Assembly (NCBI RefSeq): GCF_001636055.1
Contig: NZ_CP011789.1
Coordinates: 620,001-684,000 of the forward strand
Direction of reading: 5' to 3'
Length of the DNA stretch: 64,000 nt
Origin: Pseudomonas putida
GTDB lineage: Bacteria > Pseudomonadota > Gammaproteobacteria > Pseudomonadales > Pseudomonadaceae
The notes beneath the pieces were generated by a model. The model ran no database searches and was not told the DNA's origin. It saw nothing but the letters and a program-made list of their open reading frames with translations. Shown here piece after piece: positions 11,880-23,246 of this stretch (position 1 is its first letter; each line of letters opens with the position of its first letter). The position numbers and the translations under genes were made by a program.

Positions 11880-12806
11880 ATGTCTCGTCAGCTACCACCG
11901 TTGTATGCCCTGCGCGCATTTGAAGCCGCCGCGCGGCTGAGCTCCTTCACCCGCGCCGGTGAGGAGCTGTCCATCACCCAGAGCGCGGTCAGCCGCCACA
12001 TCCGCACGCTTGAAGATCACTTCGGCTGCCGCCTGTTCGTGCGCAACGGTCGTAATCTGCAGCCCACCGAGGCGGCGCGGATGCTGTTGCCCGGTGTGCG
12101 CGACGGGTTCTCGTCACTGGAGCGGGCCTGCAATACCTTGCGCGGCGAAGACGACATCCTGCGCATGAAAGCCCCCTCGACCTTGACCATGCGCTGGCTG
12201 CTGGCGCGCCTGAGCCGCTTTCGCCACCTGCAGCCGGGCAACGAGGTGCAACTGACGAGCGCCTGGATGGACGTCGACCATGTGGATTTCAATCAAGAGC
12301 CTTTCGATTGCGCCGTGCTGCTCAGCGACGGCAACTTTCCGGTGGACTGGGAGGTGCGCCGGCTGTTCGCCGAGCTGCTGATCCCGGTTGGCGCTCCGGA
12401 CCTGCAGGCCGAAGCGCCGTGGGATGCGCGCAGGCTGGCCAGTGTCGAACTGTTGCACCCGACGCCCGATCGTCGCGACTGGCGCAGTTGGCTGGCGCGC
12501 ATGGGCCTGAGCGAAACGGTGTCGCTCAAGGGCGGGCAGGTGTTCGATACCCTGGAGCTGGGCATGATCGCAGCTGCTCGGGGTTATGGGGTGTCGATGG
12601 GTGACCTGCTGATGGTCGCCGAAGACGTCGCCCAGGGGCGACTGAGTCTGCCATGGCCGACGGCGGTGGCCAGCGGCCTGGACTATTACCTCGTATGGCC
12701 GCGCACCCGCCCGGGCGGCGAGCGGTTGCGGCGTTTGAGTGCCTTCTTGCAGGAGGAGGCGGCGGCGATGGACTTGCCTGAGGTGGAGATCCTGGGAGCG
12801 TCTTGA
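11880..12806 (+). CDS. LysR-family regulator (GcvA-like)
   Basis: The 308-residue protein has an N-terminal winged helix-turn-helix (about residues 5-65; FTRAGEELSITQSAVSRHIRTLEDHFG) and a C-terminal effector domain. The start MSRQLPPLYALRAFEAAAR resembles the GcvA/AmpR subfamily. It is divergent from the MATE exporter, and the palindrome between them fits LysR autoregulation plus control of the exporter. The ATG at 11880 is chosen because the family normally begins a few residues before the first helix; the ribosome site is weak (AGGTG). Confidence 0.92.
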   Translation: MSRQLPPLYALRAFEAAARLSSFTRAGEELSITQSAVSRHIRTLEDHFGCRLFVRNGRNLQPTEAARMLLPGVRDGFSSLERACNTLRGEDDILRMKAPSTLTMRWLLARLSRFRHLQPGNEVQLTSAWMDVDHVDFNQEPFDCAVLLSDGNFPVDWEVRRLFAELLIPVGAPDLQAEAPWDARRLASVELLHPTPDRRDWRSWLARMGLSETVSLKGGQVFDTLELGMIAAARGYGVSMGDLLMVAEDVAQGRLSLPWPTAVASGLDYYLVWPRTRPGGERLRRLSAFLQEEAAAMDLPEVEILGAS

Positions 12807-12924
12807 GCGGGCCGATCAGGACGTATTCGTTGCAAGATTTTTCATGAAATCCGCCCGCGAACCTTGAGCAAGTCGAAGTGGAAGTGAACAATGTTCGCTT
12901 TCGTATTCTCGCCGAGATCGCCCC

Positions 12925-14835
12925 ATGATTCCCCGTTCCCGTCCGCTCGCGTGGTTGCCGGCCTTGTTGCTCGGTCCGGTGCTGGCGCTGTGCAGCACCC
13001 TGGCGCAGGCCGAAGCCCCCGCCGAGGCCATCAAGGCGTTGCACCTGCTGGACTATATCGGTGCCGACTACCCGCCGACCGTAGAGGGCGGCAAGGTGGT
13101 GGATGAGGGTGAATACCGCGAACAGCAGGAGTTCAGCGGGGTGCTGGCCGAGCTGGTCAATGGCTTGCCGGCCAACCCCGAACGCGACGCTCTCGAGCAG
13201 GGTGTGCAGGCGCTGCGCCAGGCCATCGAGCAACGCCATGACGGCAGCGCCGTGGCGCACCAGGCTCGGCAGTTGGGCGCGCGGCTGGCGGTGGCCTATG
13301 AGGTCAGCCAGGCGCCGGTGATCACGCCGGATCCGGCACGCGGTGCTGCGTTGTACGCGCAGAACTGCTCGATCTGCCACGGTGACACCGGTGCCGGTGA
13401 CGGCCCTGCGGGTGTCGGCCTGGAGCCTGCGCCGGCCAACCTGCGCGACGCCCAGCGCCTTGACCAGCTGAGCCTGTTCGACTTGTACAACACCCTCGGC
13501 CTGGGTATCGAGGGCACCGAGATGCCGTCGTTCGCCGACCAGCTCGACGAACGCCAGCGCTGGGATGTGGCGGCCTACATTGCCAGCTTCACCGCCGACC
13601 CGCAGGCGGCCAAGGGTGACAAAACCTGGAACATCGCCGACCTGGCCCGCCAGACTCCGGCCGAAGTCGCCGCCAACGAAGGCGCCGACGCCGTTGCCGC
13701 ATTCCGTGCCCAGCGCGCCCAGCCACCGCAGGTCAAGCGTGGCCCGGCACAGTTGCTCGAATACACCTCCAGCACCCTGGACAAGAGCCTGGCGGCCTAC
13801 CGCGAGGGCGATCACGACCAGGCCTACGACCTGTCGGTGGCCGCATATCTCGAAGGCTTCGAGCTGGTGGAGAGCTCGCTCGACAACATCGACGCGCAGG
13901 TGCGCAAGGATACCGAGAAGTCGTTGATGGCCTACCGGCAGTCGCTGCAGGATGGCCTGCCCGCCGAGCAGGCTGCGCAGCGCCTGGCCGAGGCCAAGGT
14001 CAAGCTGGAGCAGGCGGCGAAACTGCTGGGCAGCGATGGTCTGAGTTGGTCGCTGAGCTACATCTCCGGGCTGCTGATCCTGCTGCGCGAGGGCCTGGAG
14101 GCGATCCTGGTGCTGGCCGCGATCCTCGCCTTCCTGCGCAATACCGGGCAGCAGTCGGCGGTACGCAGCGTCAACATTGGCTGGGGCCTGGCATTGGTGG
14201 CAGGTTTCGCCACCTGGGCCCTGGCGGCCTATGTGATCGATGTCGGCGGCGCCCAGCGCGAGTTGCTCGAGGGCTGCACGGCGCTGTTCGCTGCGGTCAT
14301 GGTGCTGTGGCTGGGGGTGTGGATGCATGACCGGCGCCACGCCGCAGCCTGGCAGGACTACATCAAGAGCAGCCTGCTCAGTGGTGGCGGGCGCTTCGGC
14401 TTTGCCATGCTGGCGTTTTTCTCGGTGTACCGCGAGCTGTTCGAGGTGATCCTGTTCTACGAAACCCTGTGGCTGCAGGCCGGGCCTGCCGGGCACCAGG
14501 CGGTGCTGGCCGGTGGCGCTACCGCGCTGGTGTTGCTGGTGGGATTGGCCTGGGTGATTCTGCGTGGATCGGCGAAGCTGCCACTGTCGCTGTTCTTCAG
14601 CATCAACGCTGCGTTGTTGTGCGCGCTGTCGGTGGTGTTCGCCGGGCACGGCGTCAAGGCGCTGCAGGAGGCTGGGGTACTGGGCACGCGACCGGTGCCG
14701 TTCTTCGAGTTCGATTGGCTGGGGATTCATGCCGACGCTTATTCGTTGAGTGCGCAGGCGGTGGCATTGCTGGCTATCGTGGTGCTTTACGGACGCTCGC
14801 GCATTGCCGAAAAACGCAGGGCTGCAGCGAACTGA
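12925..14835 (+). CDS. Cytochrome c/FTR1-family iron permease
   Basis: The 636-residue protein joins three parts. First is a signal peptide (to about residue 30) and a periplasmic region with one haem c site CSICH (148-152). Next comes a helical linker (about 260-375). Last is an FTR1-type permease domain (about 378-630) with seven hydrophobic segments. The permease carries both REXXE iron motifs: REGLE at 388-392 and RELFE at 503-507. FTR1 imports iron that is oxidised during transport, so the attached cytochrome could accept or relay those electrons (inference). The start is ATG at 12925. No clear Fur box is seen upstream. Confidence 0.92.
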   Translation: MIPRSRPLAWLPALLLGPVLALCSTLAQAEAPAEAIKALHLLDYIGADYPPTVEGGKVVDEGEYREQQEFSGVLAELVNGLPANPERDALEQGVQALRQAIEQRHDGSAVAHQARQLGARLAVAYEVSQAPVITPDPARGAALYAQNCSICHGDTGAGDGPAGVGLEPAPANLRDAQRLDQLSLFDLYNTLGLGIEGTEMPSFADQLDERQRWDVAAYIASFTADPQAAKGDKTWNIADLARQTPAEVAANEGADAVAAFRAQRAQPPQVKRGPAQLLEYTSSTLDKSLAAYREGDHDQAYDLSVAAYLEGFELVESSLDNIDAQVRKDTEKSLMAYRQSLQDGLPAEQAAQRLAEAKVKLEQAAKLLGSDGLSWSLSYISGLLILLREGLEAILVLAAILAFLRNTGQQSAVRSVNIGWGLALVAGFATWALAAYVIDVGGAQRELLEGCTALFAAVMVLWLGVWMHDRRHAAAWQDYIKSSLLSGGGRFGFAMLAFFSVYRELFEVILFYETLWLQAGPAGHQAVLAGGATALVLLVGLAWVILRGSAKLPLSLFFSINAALLCALSVVFAGHGVKALQEAGVLGTRPVPFFEFDWLGIHADAYSLSAQAVALLAIVVLYGRSRIAEKRRAAAN

Positions 14836-14882
14836 GGCCGGGGCTGGCACACTATTGCTTTTCGAATCACGGAAACATCGTC

Positions 14883-15332
14883 ATGCGCATATGGATCGAC
14901 GCCGACGCCTGCCCCAAGGCGGCCAAGGACCTGATCGTCAAATTCGCCCTCAAGCGCAAGCTGGAAGTGGTAATGGTGGCCGGCCAGGCCGTGGCCAAAC
15001 CGGCCTTCGCGATCGTGCGGCTGATCGTGGTGCCCAGCGGCATGGATGCCGCCGACGACTACCTGGTGGAGCATACAGAGCCCGGCGAGCTGGTGATCTG
15101 CAGCGACGTACCGCTGGCCGATCGTCTGATCAAGAAGGGTGTGGCGGCGCTGGACCCGCGTGGTCGCGAGTTCGACGAGCGCAACATGGGCGATCGACTG
15201 GCGGTGCGCAACCTGTTCACCGAGTTGCGTGAACAGGGGCAGGTCGGCGGCGGGCAGGCGCCCTATGGCGAGCGGGAGAAGCAGGCGTTTGCCAATTCGC
15301 TGGATCGAATCCTCACGCGGTTGACGCGTTGA
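14883..15332 (+). CDS. DUF188/YaiI-family protein
   Basis: The 149-residue protein begins MRIWIDADACP, the signature of the YaiI/YqxD (UPF0178) family, and contains ICSDVPLADRLIKKG and DPRGREF. The fold is thought to be PIN-like with conserved Asp residues (Asp6, Asp8), but its biochemical role is not established. It lies 47 bp after the iron permease gene and may be co-transcribed with it. The longer frame upstream overlaps the permease and is not used. Confidence 0.9.
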   Translation: MRIWIDADACPKAAKDLIVKFALKRKLEVVMVAGQAVAKPAFAIVRLIVVPSGMDAADDYLVEHTEPGELVICSDVPLADRLIKKGVAALDPRGREFDERNMGDRLAVRNLFTELREQGQVGGGQAPYGEREKQAFANSLDRILTRLTR

Positions 15333-15375
15333 CCTTTTCGCGGCGGTTCGGCGCTCCGACTTGCCCGCGAAAAGG
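15333..15375. repeat. REP-like inverted repeat
   Basis: CCTTTTCGCGG (15333-15343) and CCGCGAAAAGG (15365-15375) form an 11-bp perfect stem between the convergent DUF188 and elbB genes. It may end transcription from either side. Confidence 0.7.
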
Positions 15376-15391
15376 CCCGCCCTGATGCGCT

Positions 15392-16057
15392 TCAGTCCTT
15401 CTCGTGAGTCAGCTCCAGCACCCGGTCCACCAGTTTGTAGATCCCGCCCGCCGCTTCGCTGATCGACTTGGCCAGCATGTAGGCCGGGGTGGTCACCAGC
15501 TTGCGCTGGGTGTCTTCGACGATGTCATGCACATCGCATTCTTCATGGGTGCCGCCCATCTTCACCACGGCTGCGCTGGTGTCGGCATCGTTGCCGATGG
15601 TGCAGACCACGCCTGGGCCGTAGATCTTCGCGGCCAACGCCGGCGAGATGCAGATCAGGCCGACCGGCTTGCACGCCGCGGCGAAGGCCTCGGCCAGTGC
15701 CAGTACCTCGGGGTTCACGCTGCAACTGGTCCCTTCGACGGCGAAATTGGACAGGTTCTTCGCAGCGCCAAAGCCGCCAGGGACGATCAGCGCGTCGAAG
15801 TCCTCGGCCTTGGCTTCGCGAATATCCTTCACTTCACCGCGGGCGATGCGCGCCGACTCCACCAGTACATTGCGCGACTCGGGCATTTCCTCGCCGGTCA
15901 GGTGGTTGATCACGTGCATCTGCGCGATGTTCGGCGCGAAACACTGCACCTGGGCGCCGCGCTGGTCGAGGCGCAGCAGGGTGATCACGCTTTCGTGGAT
16001 TTCGGCGCCGTCATACACGCCACAGCCGGAAAGAATCACCGCTACCTTTTTCGTCAT
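15392..16057 (-). CDS. elbB: Isoprenoid biosynthesis glyoxalase ElbB
   Basis: The 221-residue protein is of the DJ-1/PfpI superfamily. It has the ElbB markers KKVAVILSGCGVYDGAEIHE at the start, IVPGGFGAAKNLS, and the nucleophile cysteine in GLICISPALAAK. E. coli ElbB has glyoxalase activity and is loosely linked to isoprenoid synthesis. Two ATGs lie close together; the second (16057) has GGAG at 8 bp and gives the family length, while the first (16063) is only 2 bp from it. Confidence 0.93.
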   Translation of the reverse strand: MTKKVAVILSGCGVYDGAEIHESVITLLRLDQRGAQVQCFAPNIAQMHVINHLTGEEMPESRNVLVESARIARGEVKDIREAKAEDFDALIVPGGFGAAKNLSNFAVEGTSCSVNPEVLALAEAFAAACKPVGLICISPALAAKIYGPGVVCTIGNDADTSAAVVKMGGTHEECDVHDIVEDTQRKLVTTPAYMLAKSISEAAGGIYKLVDRVLELTHEKD

Positions 16058-16169
16058 GCTCATTACTCCAGTGTCGAGGCGCTAAATGTCCTCTAGTTTG
16101 GCAGATGTGGCCATAAGGGTTGTGCCCGACGCGGCCTAATCTCTGTGGATAACGCTTGGGATCGTCACC

Positions 16170-17465
16170 ATGGACCTGATTCTGCTGGCCGTGCCGTTCT
16201 TCTTCGTGCTGATTGCTGTGGAGCTGGTCACCGACCGGCTGCGCGGGCAGCGCAACTATCGCCTGGCCGATTCGATCAACAGCCTGAGCACCGGGGCGCT
16301 GTCGACCAGCACGGGGCTGCTGACCAAGGGCGTCGGGCTTGTAAGCTACGCGCTGGCCTGGGAGCACCTGGCCCTGCTGCGCCTGCCGGACGGTGCGCTC
16401 TGGGTCTGGTTGCTGGCGTTCGTGCTCTACGACTTCTGCTACTACTGGCTGCACCGCCTCGGCCATGAACGCAACGTGTTGTGGGCGGCGCATTCGGTGC
16501 ATCACCAGAGCGAGGAGTACAACCTCACCACCGCCCTGCGCCAGACCAGCAGCGGCTTTCTCTTCTCGTGGATCTTCTATCTGCCGCTGGCCCTGATCGG
16601 CGTGCCGCCGCTGGTATTCGTCACCGTGGCATCGTTGAACCTGCTGTACCAGTTCTGGGTGCATACCCGGCACGTGCCCAAGCTGGGCTGGCTCGAATGG
16701 GTACTGATCACGCCGTCCAACCATCGCGTCCACCATGCGCAGAATCCTTTGTACTTGGATCGCAACTACGGCGGCGTGTTCATTCTCTGGGACCGCCTGT
16801 TCGGCACTTTCCAGGAGGAGGACCCGCGCGAGCCCGTGGTGTTCGGCGTGACCACACCGCTGGCGAGCTGGAATCCGCTGTGGGCCAACCTGCAGTTCTA
16901 TGCCCAGCTCTGGCGCGATGCGCGGCGCACTCGCAGTCTGTGGGACAAGCTGCGGATCTGGTTCATGCCCACCGGATGGCGACCGGCGGATGTGGAGGCG
17001 GGTTATCCACAGGCCAAGGTTGATCTGGCGCAGTTTCGCAAGTTCGAGATACCGCTGGGGCGAGCCCAGCAGTTGTACGTGGCGCTGCAGTTCGCCGTGT
17101 ACGCAGGGTTGGGGAGTTACCTGATGGAGGTGGCCGAGCGCGTGCCGCCAGCGGCGCTGGTGCTTGGCTGGACACTGATGGCGTTTGGCTTGTTCGTGCT
17201 TGGGGTGGCGCTGGAGAACCGGCCTTGGGCCGCGCGCCTCGAGCTGCTGCGGCTGGCGTCCAACGGGCCGGCGCTTTATCTGGGTGGGGTGTTGGGCCTA
17301 GGGGCGGTCACGCCCTTGGCCTGGCTCCTGCTCGGGCTCTACAGCCTGTTCAGCCTGTGCGGCCTGGCTTTCTGCCGCCGCCTTGCGCTCGGCACGCAGG
17401 TTGCGGAAACGTCGGCGCAGCCAGAGCAGCCCGCCCAGCACCAGCAGGCCGCCGAGCACCCATAG
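16170..17465 (+). CDS. Sterol desaturase/fatty acid hydroxylase superfamily membrane protein
   Basis: The 431-residue protein has several transmembrane segments and the three histidine clusters of the di-iron hydroxylases: HRLGH, HSVHH and HRVHH (all within about residues 95-195). This superfamily hydroxylates or desaturates lipid chains at the membrane. A C-terminal extension adds further hydrophobic segments and a Gln/Ala-rich tail (AETSAQPEQPAQHQQAAEHP). The last 168 bp overlap the 3' end of the dedA gene on the other strand, so that tail is antisense to the DedA C-terminus. The start is ATG at 16170. The lipid substrate is unknown. Confidence 0.88.
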   Translation: MDLILLAVPFFFVLIAVELVTDRLRGQRNYRLADSINSLSTGALSTSTGLLTKGVGLVSYALAWEHLALLRLPDGALWVWLLAFVLYDFCYYWLHRLGHERNVLWAAHSVHHQSEEYNLTTALRQTSSGFLFSWIFYLPLALIGVPPLVFVTVASLNLLYQFWVHTRHVPKLGWLEWVLITPSNHRVHHAQNPLYLDRNYGGVFILWDRLFGTFQEEDPREPVVFGVTTPLASWNPLWANLQFYAQLWRDARRTRSLWDKLRIWFMPTGWRPADVEAGYPQAKVDLAQFRKFEIPLGRAQQLYVALQFAVYAGLGSYLMEVAERVPPAALVLGWTLMAFGLFVLGVALENRPWAARLELLRLASNGPALYLGGVLGLGAVTPLAWLLLGLYSLFSLCGLAFCRRLALGTQVAETSAQPEQPAQHQQAAEHP

Positions 17466-17942
17466 CTCGTATTTCTTCACGTTGCCCAGCAGGCCTTCGA
17501 GGATGGCGCCGAAGTGATAGGCCGCTGCGCCCAGGGCCAGGGCCCAGATCGCCGCGCCAATACCGTTGAGCAGCAGGTAGCGCCGCGGGGGATAGCCGGA
17601 CAGGCCGATGGCCACCGGCATCACGGTGCGCAGGCCATAGACGAAACGGAAGCTCAGCACCCAGATGTCGGGGTGGCGGCGGATATGTTCCAGCGCGCGG
17701 TCGCCCATGGCCTGCCAGCGCGGTTTGCGCGCGAGGATCTTGCGCCCGTGGCGACGGCCCATGAAATACCAGAGTTGGTCACCGGCATAGCTGCCGAAGA
17801 ACGCCACCACCACGACCAGGCTGATGTCCATGTATCCACGGAACGCGAGAAATCCTGCAAGTACCAGGATGGTCTCGCCTTCGAAGAAGGTGCCTAGAAA
17901 GAGGGCGAAATAGCCGAAATCCTGCAGGAATTGTTGAAGCAT
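17298..17942 (-). CDS. DedA/SNARE-associated-family membrane protein
   Basis: The 214-residue protein shows the DedA core: MLQQFLQDFGYFALFLGTFFEGE, then FFGSYAGDQLWYFMGRRHGRK, FRFVYGLRT and GLSGYPPRRYLLLNGIGAAIWA. This covers the re-entrant loop and the conserved Glu and Arg residues. DedA proteins flip lipids such as undecaprenyl phosphate or phosphatidylethanolamine, or support the proton motive force. The Lys/Glu/Gln-rich tail after about residue 175 is soluble. The start ATG at 17942 is preferred to a longer frame whose extra residues are not membrane-like. It overlaps the preceding plus-strand gene tail to tail by 168 bp. Confidence 0.9.
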   Translation of the reverse strand: MLQQFLQDFGYFALFLGTFFEGETILVLAGFLAFRGYMDISLVVVVAFFGSYAGDQLWYFMGRRHGRKILARKPRWQAMGDRALEHIRRHPDIWVLSFRFVYGLRTVMPVAIGLSGYPPRRYLLLNGIGAAIWALALGAAAYHFGAILEGLLGNVKKYELWVLGGLLVLGGLLWLRRRFRNLRAERKAAAESQAAQAEQAVEPEQEPGQGRDRP

Positions 17943-18024
17943 TTTCTGAGGTGCTGGCGAAATGAACGCGCAGCCTACCCCTTCGCGCGCCTGGGGGAAA
18001 GTGTCCAAATGTGTCTCGACGTGA

Positions 18025-19161
<1,137 letters not shown>

Positions 19162-19181
19162 CGCCCTCACAGGAACGTCAG

Positions 19182-21413
19182 ATGAATAACGAAGTGCTCA
19201 CTGCTGTCGAGATCAAGGAAGCCAAGGCCCTCCCGGAGGAACTGCTGCAGACCCCACCGGACCTGCCGGCGGCACCGGAGCCTGCGCCTGTCGTCGAGGC
19301 CGCCGCCCCGGCGCCGGCCCCGGCGATTCCGGTGCCGGGCCTGGACGACAGCAGCCTGTACATTCATCGTGAGCTCTCGCAGCTGCAGTTCAACATCCGC
19401 GTGCTGGAGCAGGCGCTGGATGAGTCCTACCCGCTGCTTGAGCGTCTGAAGTTCCTGCTGATCTTCTCCAGCAACCTCGATGAGTTCTTCGAGATCCGCG
19501 TCGCGGGGCTGAAGAAGCAGATCAATTTCGCCCGGGAACAGGCCGGTGCCGACGGCCTGCAGCCGCATCAGGCGCTGGCGCGGATCAGCGAGCTGGTGCA
19601 CCTGGAGGTGGACCGCCAGTACGCGATCCTCAACGACGTGTTGCTGCCGGAGCTGGAGAAGCATGCGATTCGCTTCATCCGACGCCGCTACTGGACGCCC
19701 AAGCTCAAGACCTGGGTGCGTCGCTACTTCCGCGACGAGATCGCCCCGATCATCACCCCGATCGGCCTCGACCCGACCCACCCGTTCCCGCTGCTGGTGA
19801 ACAAGAGCCTGAACTTCATCGTCGAGCTCGAGGGCGTCGATGCCTTCGGTCGCGACTCGGGCCTGGCGATCATCCCGGCGCCGCGTCTGCTGCCACGGGT
19901 GATCCGTGTGCCGGAAGAGGTTGGCGGCCCCGGCGACAACTATGTCTTCCTGTCGTCGATGATCCACGCCCATGCCGACGACCTGTTCCAGGGCATGAAG
20001 GTCAAGGGCTGCTACCAGTTCCGCCTGACCCGAAACGCCGACCTGGCGCTGGACTCCGAAGAGGTCGACGACCTTGCCCGTGCCCTGCGTGGCGAGCTGT
20101 TCTCGCGCCGCTACGGCGACGCCGTGCGCCTGGAGGTTGCCGACACCTGTCCGAAGCACCTCTCCGACTACCTGCTCAAGCAGTTCAGCCTGAGCGAGAG
20201 CGAGCTTTACCAGGTCAATGGCCCGGTCAACCTGACTCGTCTGTTCAGCATCACTAGCCTGGACAGCCACCCGGAGCTGCAGTACACGCCGTTCACCCCG
20301 GCGATCCCTAAGATCCTGCAGAACGCCGACAACATTTTCAGCGTCATCAGCAAGCAGGATGTGTTGCTGATGCACCCGTTCGAATCCTTCACTCCGGTGG
20401 TCGACCTGCTGCGCCAGGCCGCCAAGGACCCGCACGTGCTCGCCGTGCGCCAGACCCTGTACCGCTCCGGGGCCAACTCGGAGATCGTCGACGCGTTGGT
20501 CGATGCCGCGCGTAACGGCAAGGAGGTCACTGCGGTGATCGAGCTGCGCGCGCGTTTCGACGAAGAGTCCAACCTGCAGATGGCCAGCCGACTGCAGGCG
20601 GCCGGTGCGGTGGTGATCTATGGCGTGGTCGGCTTCAAGACCCACGCCAAGATGATGCTGATCCTGCGCCGCGAGCAGGGCGAGATCGTCCGCTACGCGC
20701 ACCTGGGTACCGGCAACTACCACGCCGGCAACGCTCGCCTGTACACCGACTACAGCCTGCTGACCTCCGATGATGCGCTCACCGAGGACGTCGGCAAACT
20801 GTTCAGCCAGTTGATCGGCATGGGCAAGACCCTGCGCATGAAGAAGCTGCTGCATGCGCCCTTCACCCTCAAGAAGGGCATGCTCGACATGATCGCCCGC
20901 GAGACGCAATTCGCGCTCGACGGCAAGCCGGCGCACATCATCGCCAAGTTCAACTCGCTGACCGATGCCAAGGTCATCAAGGCCCTGTACAAGGCGAGCC
21001 AGTCGGGCGTGCGCATCGACCTGGTGGTGCGTGGCATGTGCTGCCTGCGTCCGGGCATCCCGGGGGTTTCGCACAATATCAATGTGCGCTCGATCATCGG
21101 CCGCTTCCTTGAGCACACGCGGGTGTTCTACTTCCTCAACGGCGGCGAGGAGCAGATCTACCTGTCCAGCGCCGACTGGATGGAGCGCAACCTCGACAAG
21201 CGCGTCGAGACCTGCTTCCCGGTGGAGGGCAAGAAGTTGCTGCTGCGGGTGAAGAAGGAGCTTGAGGGCTACCTGACCGACAACACCCAGGCCTGGACCC
21301 TGCAGCCTGACGGTCGTTATGTGCGCAGTACCCCGACCGGCAACCAGAACCCGCGCAGCGCCCAGGCGACCCTGCTGGAGCGCCTGAGCAACCCGGTGCT
21401 GAACGTACGCTAG
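19182..21413 (+). CDS. ppk: Polyphosphate kinase 1
   Basis: The 743-residue enzyme makes polyphosphate from ATP. It has the PPK1 N-domain ([26 protein letters not shown]), the phospholipase-D-like C-domains and the catalytic histidines His488 (FKTHAK) and His507 (AHLGTGNYH). The 19-residue spacing matches His435 and His454 of the E. coli enzyme; the second is the one autophosphorylated. The first 50 residues are an Ala/Pro-rich extension. The start is ATG at 19182 with AGGAA upstream. It is convergent with ppx, the degrading enzyme. Confidence 0.97.
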   Translation: MNNEVLTAVEIKEAKALPEELLQTPPDLPAAPEPAPVVEAAAPAPAPAIPVPGLDDSSLYIHRELSQLQFNIRVLEQALDESYPLLERLKFLLIFSSNLDEFFEIRVAGLKKQINFAREQAGADGLQPHQALARISELVHLEVDRQYAILNDVLLPELEKHAIRFIRRRYWTPKLKTWVRRYFRDEIAPIITPIGLDPTHPFPLLVNKSLNFIVELEGVDAFGRDSGLAIIPAPRLLPRVIRVPEEVGGPGDNYVFLSSMIHAHADDLFQGMKVKGCYQFRLTRNADLALDSEEVDDLARALRGELFSRRYGDAVRLEVADTCPKHLSDYLLKQFSLSESELYQVNGPVNLTRLFSITSLDSHPELQYTPFTPAIPKILQNADNIFSVISKQDVLLMHPFESFTPVVDLLRQAAKDPHVLAVRQTLYRSGANSEIVDALVDAARNGKEVTAVIELRARFDEESNLQMASRLQAAGAVVIYGVVGFKTHAKMMLILRREQGEIVRYAHLGTGNYHAGNARLYTDYSLLTSDDALTEDVGKLFSQLIGMGKTLRMKKLLHAPFTLKKGMLDMIARETQFALDGKPAHIIAKFNSLTDAKVIKALYKASQSGVRIDLVVRGMCCLRPGIPGVSHNINVRSIIGRFLEHTRVFYFLNGGEEQIYLSSADWMERNLDKRVETCFPVEGKKLLLRVKKELEGYLTDNTQAWTLQPDGRYVRSTPTGNQNPRSAQATLLERLSNPVLNVR

Positions 21414-21420
21414 ACACGCT

Positions 21421-21447
21421 GTAGGCGCGGCACAAGGCCGCGCCTAC
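21421..21447. terminator. Hairpin between convergent ppk and ppx
   Basis: GTAGGCGCGG and CCGCGCCTAC form a perfect 10-bp stem with a 7-base loop, 7 bp after the ppk stop. It may terminate both genes. Confidence 0.65.
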
Positions 21448-21466
21448 ATAGGGTCAGCGTCGGGGT

Positions 21467-22969
21467 TCAGCGCACGCTCAGCACGAACCCGACCCGCGCC
21501 AGCCACTCCGCCTCGTTGGCGAAGTCGGCCTGGGTAAGCGGATGCTGCTCGAGCCAGCCCTCAGGGAACACCACTTCCAGACTGTCGTCGGCAGCCTTGA
21601 GCTCGACCTTGGGCATTTGCTGGGTGCCGCGGATGTGGTGGAAGAGGATGGCGAAGCGCAGCAGCACGCACAGGCGGATCAGCTTGACGCCTTCGTCGCC
21701 GAACTCGGCGAACTTGTCCTTGGGAATGTTGCGGCGATGGCCGCGTACCAGCAGGGCCAGCATTTGCTGGTCCTCGCGGGAGAAGCCCGACAAGTCGGAG
21801 TGTTCGATCAGGTAGGCGCCGTGCTTGTGGTAGTGATAGTGGGCGATGTCCAGCCCGACTTCATGCACCTTCGCCGCCCAGCCCAGCAGATCGCGCCAGT
21901 TGCCGTTTTCCAGATCCCACGCCTTGGCCACCTGGTCGAAGGCGTGCAGCGCCTTGCGCTCCACGCGCGCGGCCTGGCCCTGGTCGACGTGATAGCGCTC
22001 CATCAGCGAATTCAGTGTGCGCTCACGCACGTCCTCGTGATGATGGCGGCCGAGCAGGTCGAACAATACGCCCTCACGCAGGGCGCCGTCACAGTGGTCC
22101 ATGCGCTGCAGTTCGAGGGCGTCGAAGATCGCCTCGAGAATCGCCAACCCCGCAGGGAAAATGGTGCGCCGGTCCGGTTTGACGCCGTCGAAGTCGATCT
22201 TGTCGACTTCGCCCAGCTTGAACAGCTTGCGCTTGATCACGGCCAGGCCTTCGGCATTGACCTCGCCGTTGCCATGGCCGCTGGCCTTGATCGCGGCGCC
22301 GATGGCGCGGATGGTGCCCGACGAGCCGATGGCTTCGTCCCAGGTCAGGCGGTGCAGGGCGTTCTCGATGCTCATCAGCTCAAGGCGCGCGGCGGTGTAG
22401 GCCTGGGCGTAGCGTGCCGGCGTGATCTTGCCGTCGCGGAAATAGCGCTGGGTGAAGCTTACGCAGCCCATCTGCAGGCTTTCGCGCAGCAGTGGCTCGA
22501 AACGTTGACCGATGATGAACTCGGTACTGCCACCGCCGATGTCGGCGACCAGGCGTTTGCCGGGGGTGTCGGCGAGGGTGTGCGACACGCCCAGGTAGAT
22601 GAGGCGCGCCTCTTCACGACCTGAAATGACCTCGACCGGATGGCCGAGAATGGCTTCGGCACGCAGGATGAAGTCATTGCGGTTGCGAGCTTCACGCAGG
22701 GCGTTGGTGCCGACGATGCGCACAGCGCCGGCCGGCATGCCATTGATCAGCTGGGCGAAACGCTTGAGGCATTCGAGGCCCCGCTGCATGGCTTCTTCGC
22801 TGAGCTGGCGATCTTCGCTGATGCCCGCAGCCAGCTGAACCTTCTCCCCCTGCCGTTCGAGAATGCGGATCTCGGTATGGTGGGCCTTGGCCACGACCAT
22901 GTGGAAACTGTTGGAGCCAAGGTCGATGGCGGCGATCAGAGACAGGTTCTTCGCGGTGGTTTGCGGCAT
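21467..22969 (-). CDS. ppx: Exopolyphosphatase
   Basis: The 500-residue protein of the Ppx/GppA family removes terminal phosphates from polyphosphate or pppGpp. It starts with the phosphate-binding [16 protein letters not shown] loop, has [14 protein letters not shown], and a C-terminal HD-like helical domain with [25 protein letters not shown]. The ATG at 22969 ([10 protein letters not shown]) gives the usual length; the longer frame to 23215 runs into the trxA promoter region and is rejected. The ribosome site is weak. Confidence 0.96.
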   Translation of the reverse strand: MPQTTAKNLSLIAAIDLGSNSFHMVVAKAHHTEIRILERQGEKVQLAAGISEDRQLSEEAMQRGLECLKRFAQLINGMPAGAVRIVGTNALREARNRNDFILRAEAILGHPVEVISGREEARLIYLGVSHTLADTPGKRLVADIGGGSTEFIIGQRFEPLLRESLQMGCVSFTQRYFRDGKITPARYAQAYTAARLELMSIENALHRLTWDEAIGSSGTIRAIGAAIKASGHGNGEVNAEGLAVIKRKLFKLGEVDKIDFDGVKPDRRTIFPAGLAILEAIFDALELQRMDHCDGALREGVLFDLLGRHHHEDVRERTLNSLMERYHVDQGQAARVERKALHAFDQVAKAWDLENGNWRDLLGWAAKVHEVGLDIAHYHYHKHGAYLIEHSDLSGFSREDQQMLALLVRGHRRNIPKDKFAEFGDEGVKLIRLCVLLRFAILFHHIRGTQQMPKVELKAADDSLEVVFPEGWLEQHPLTQADFANEAEWLARVGFVLSVR

Positions 22970-23246
22970 GATCTGGATGTTCTCGGTCGATAACCCGGCA
23001 ATCCTGCCATGATCGCGGGCATACGCCAACGCGCGACATGGCGAGGATTGATGCAGGGCAATGTGCGGGTGGCCTGGATGACTGATCAACAAAGGCCTCG
23101 GACAAATCCTATGACGCTTGTATGACAGTTTCGATTCGTGGCGTCTTGCACAACTATAGTTACACTCAATCGGCCGTGGCTTCCTGTAGGGCGTGGGTGC
23201 GGCTATGATGGGCAACGTTTTTTATGCTTACGACCTGGAGAACTCC

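Noticed and set aside
12886..12896. GAACAATGTTC palindrome 28 bp before the FTR1 gene as an operator
   Set aside because: It is a perfect but short (11 bp) palindrome, with no fit to Fur and no adjacent regulator that points to it; chance is a fair explanation.
12526..14850. 774-codon open frame opposite the FTR1 permease
   Set aside because: It spans the LysR end and the permease in the reverse direction. The Gln/His/Arg-rich product has no recognisable domain.
19167..21116. 649-codon open frame opposite ppk
   Set aside because: It is antisense to the conserved PPK catalytic domains; composition is that of a shadow frame.
22970..23215. N-terminal extension of ppx by 82 residues
   Set aside because: The extra residues are Arg/Pro-rich and lack homology to the family; the ATG at 22969 gives the normal 500-residue protein.
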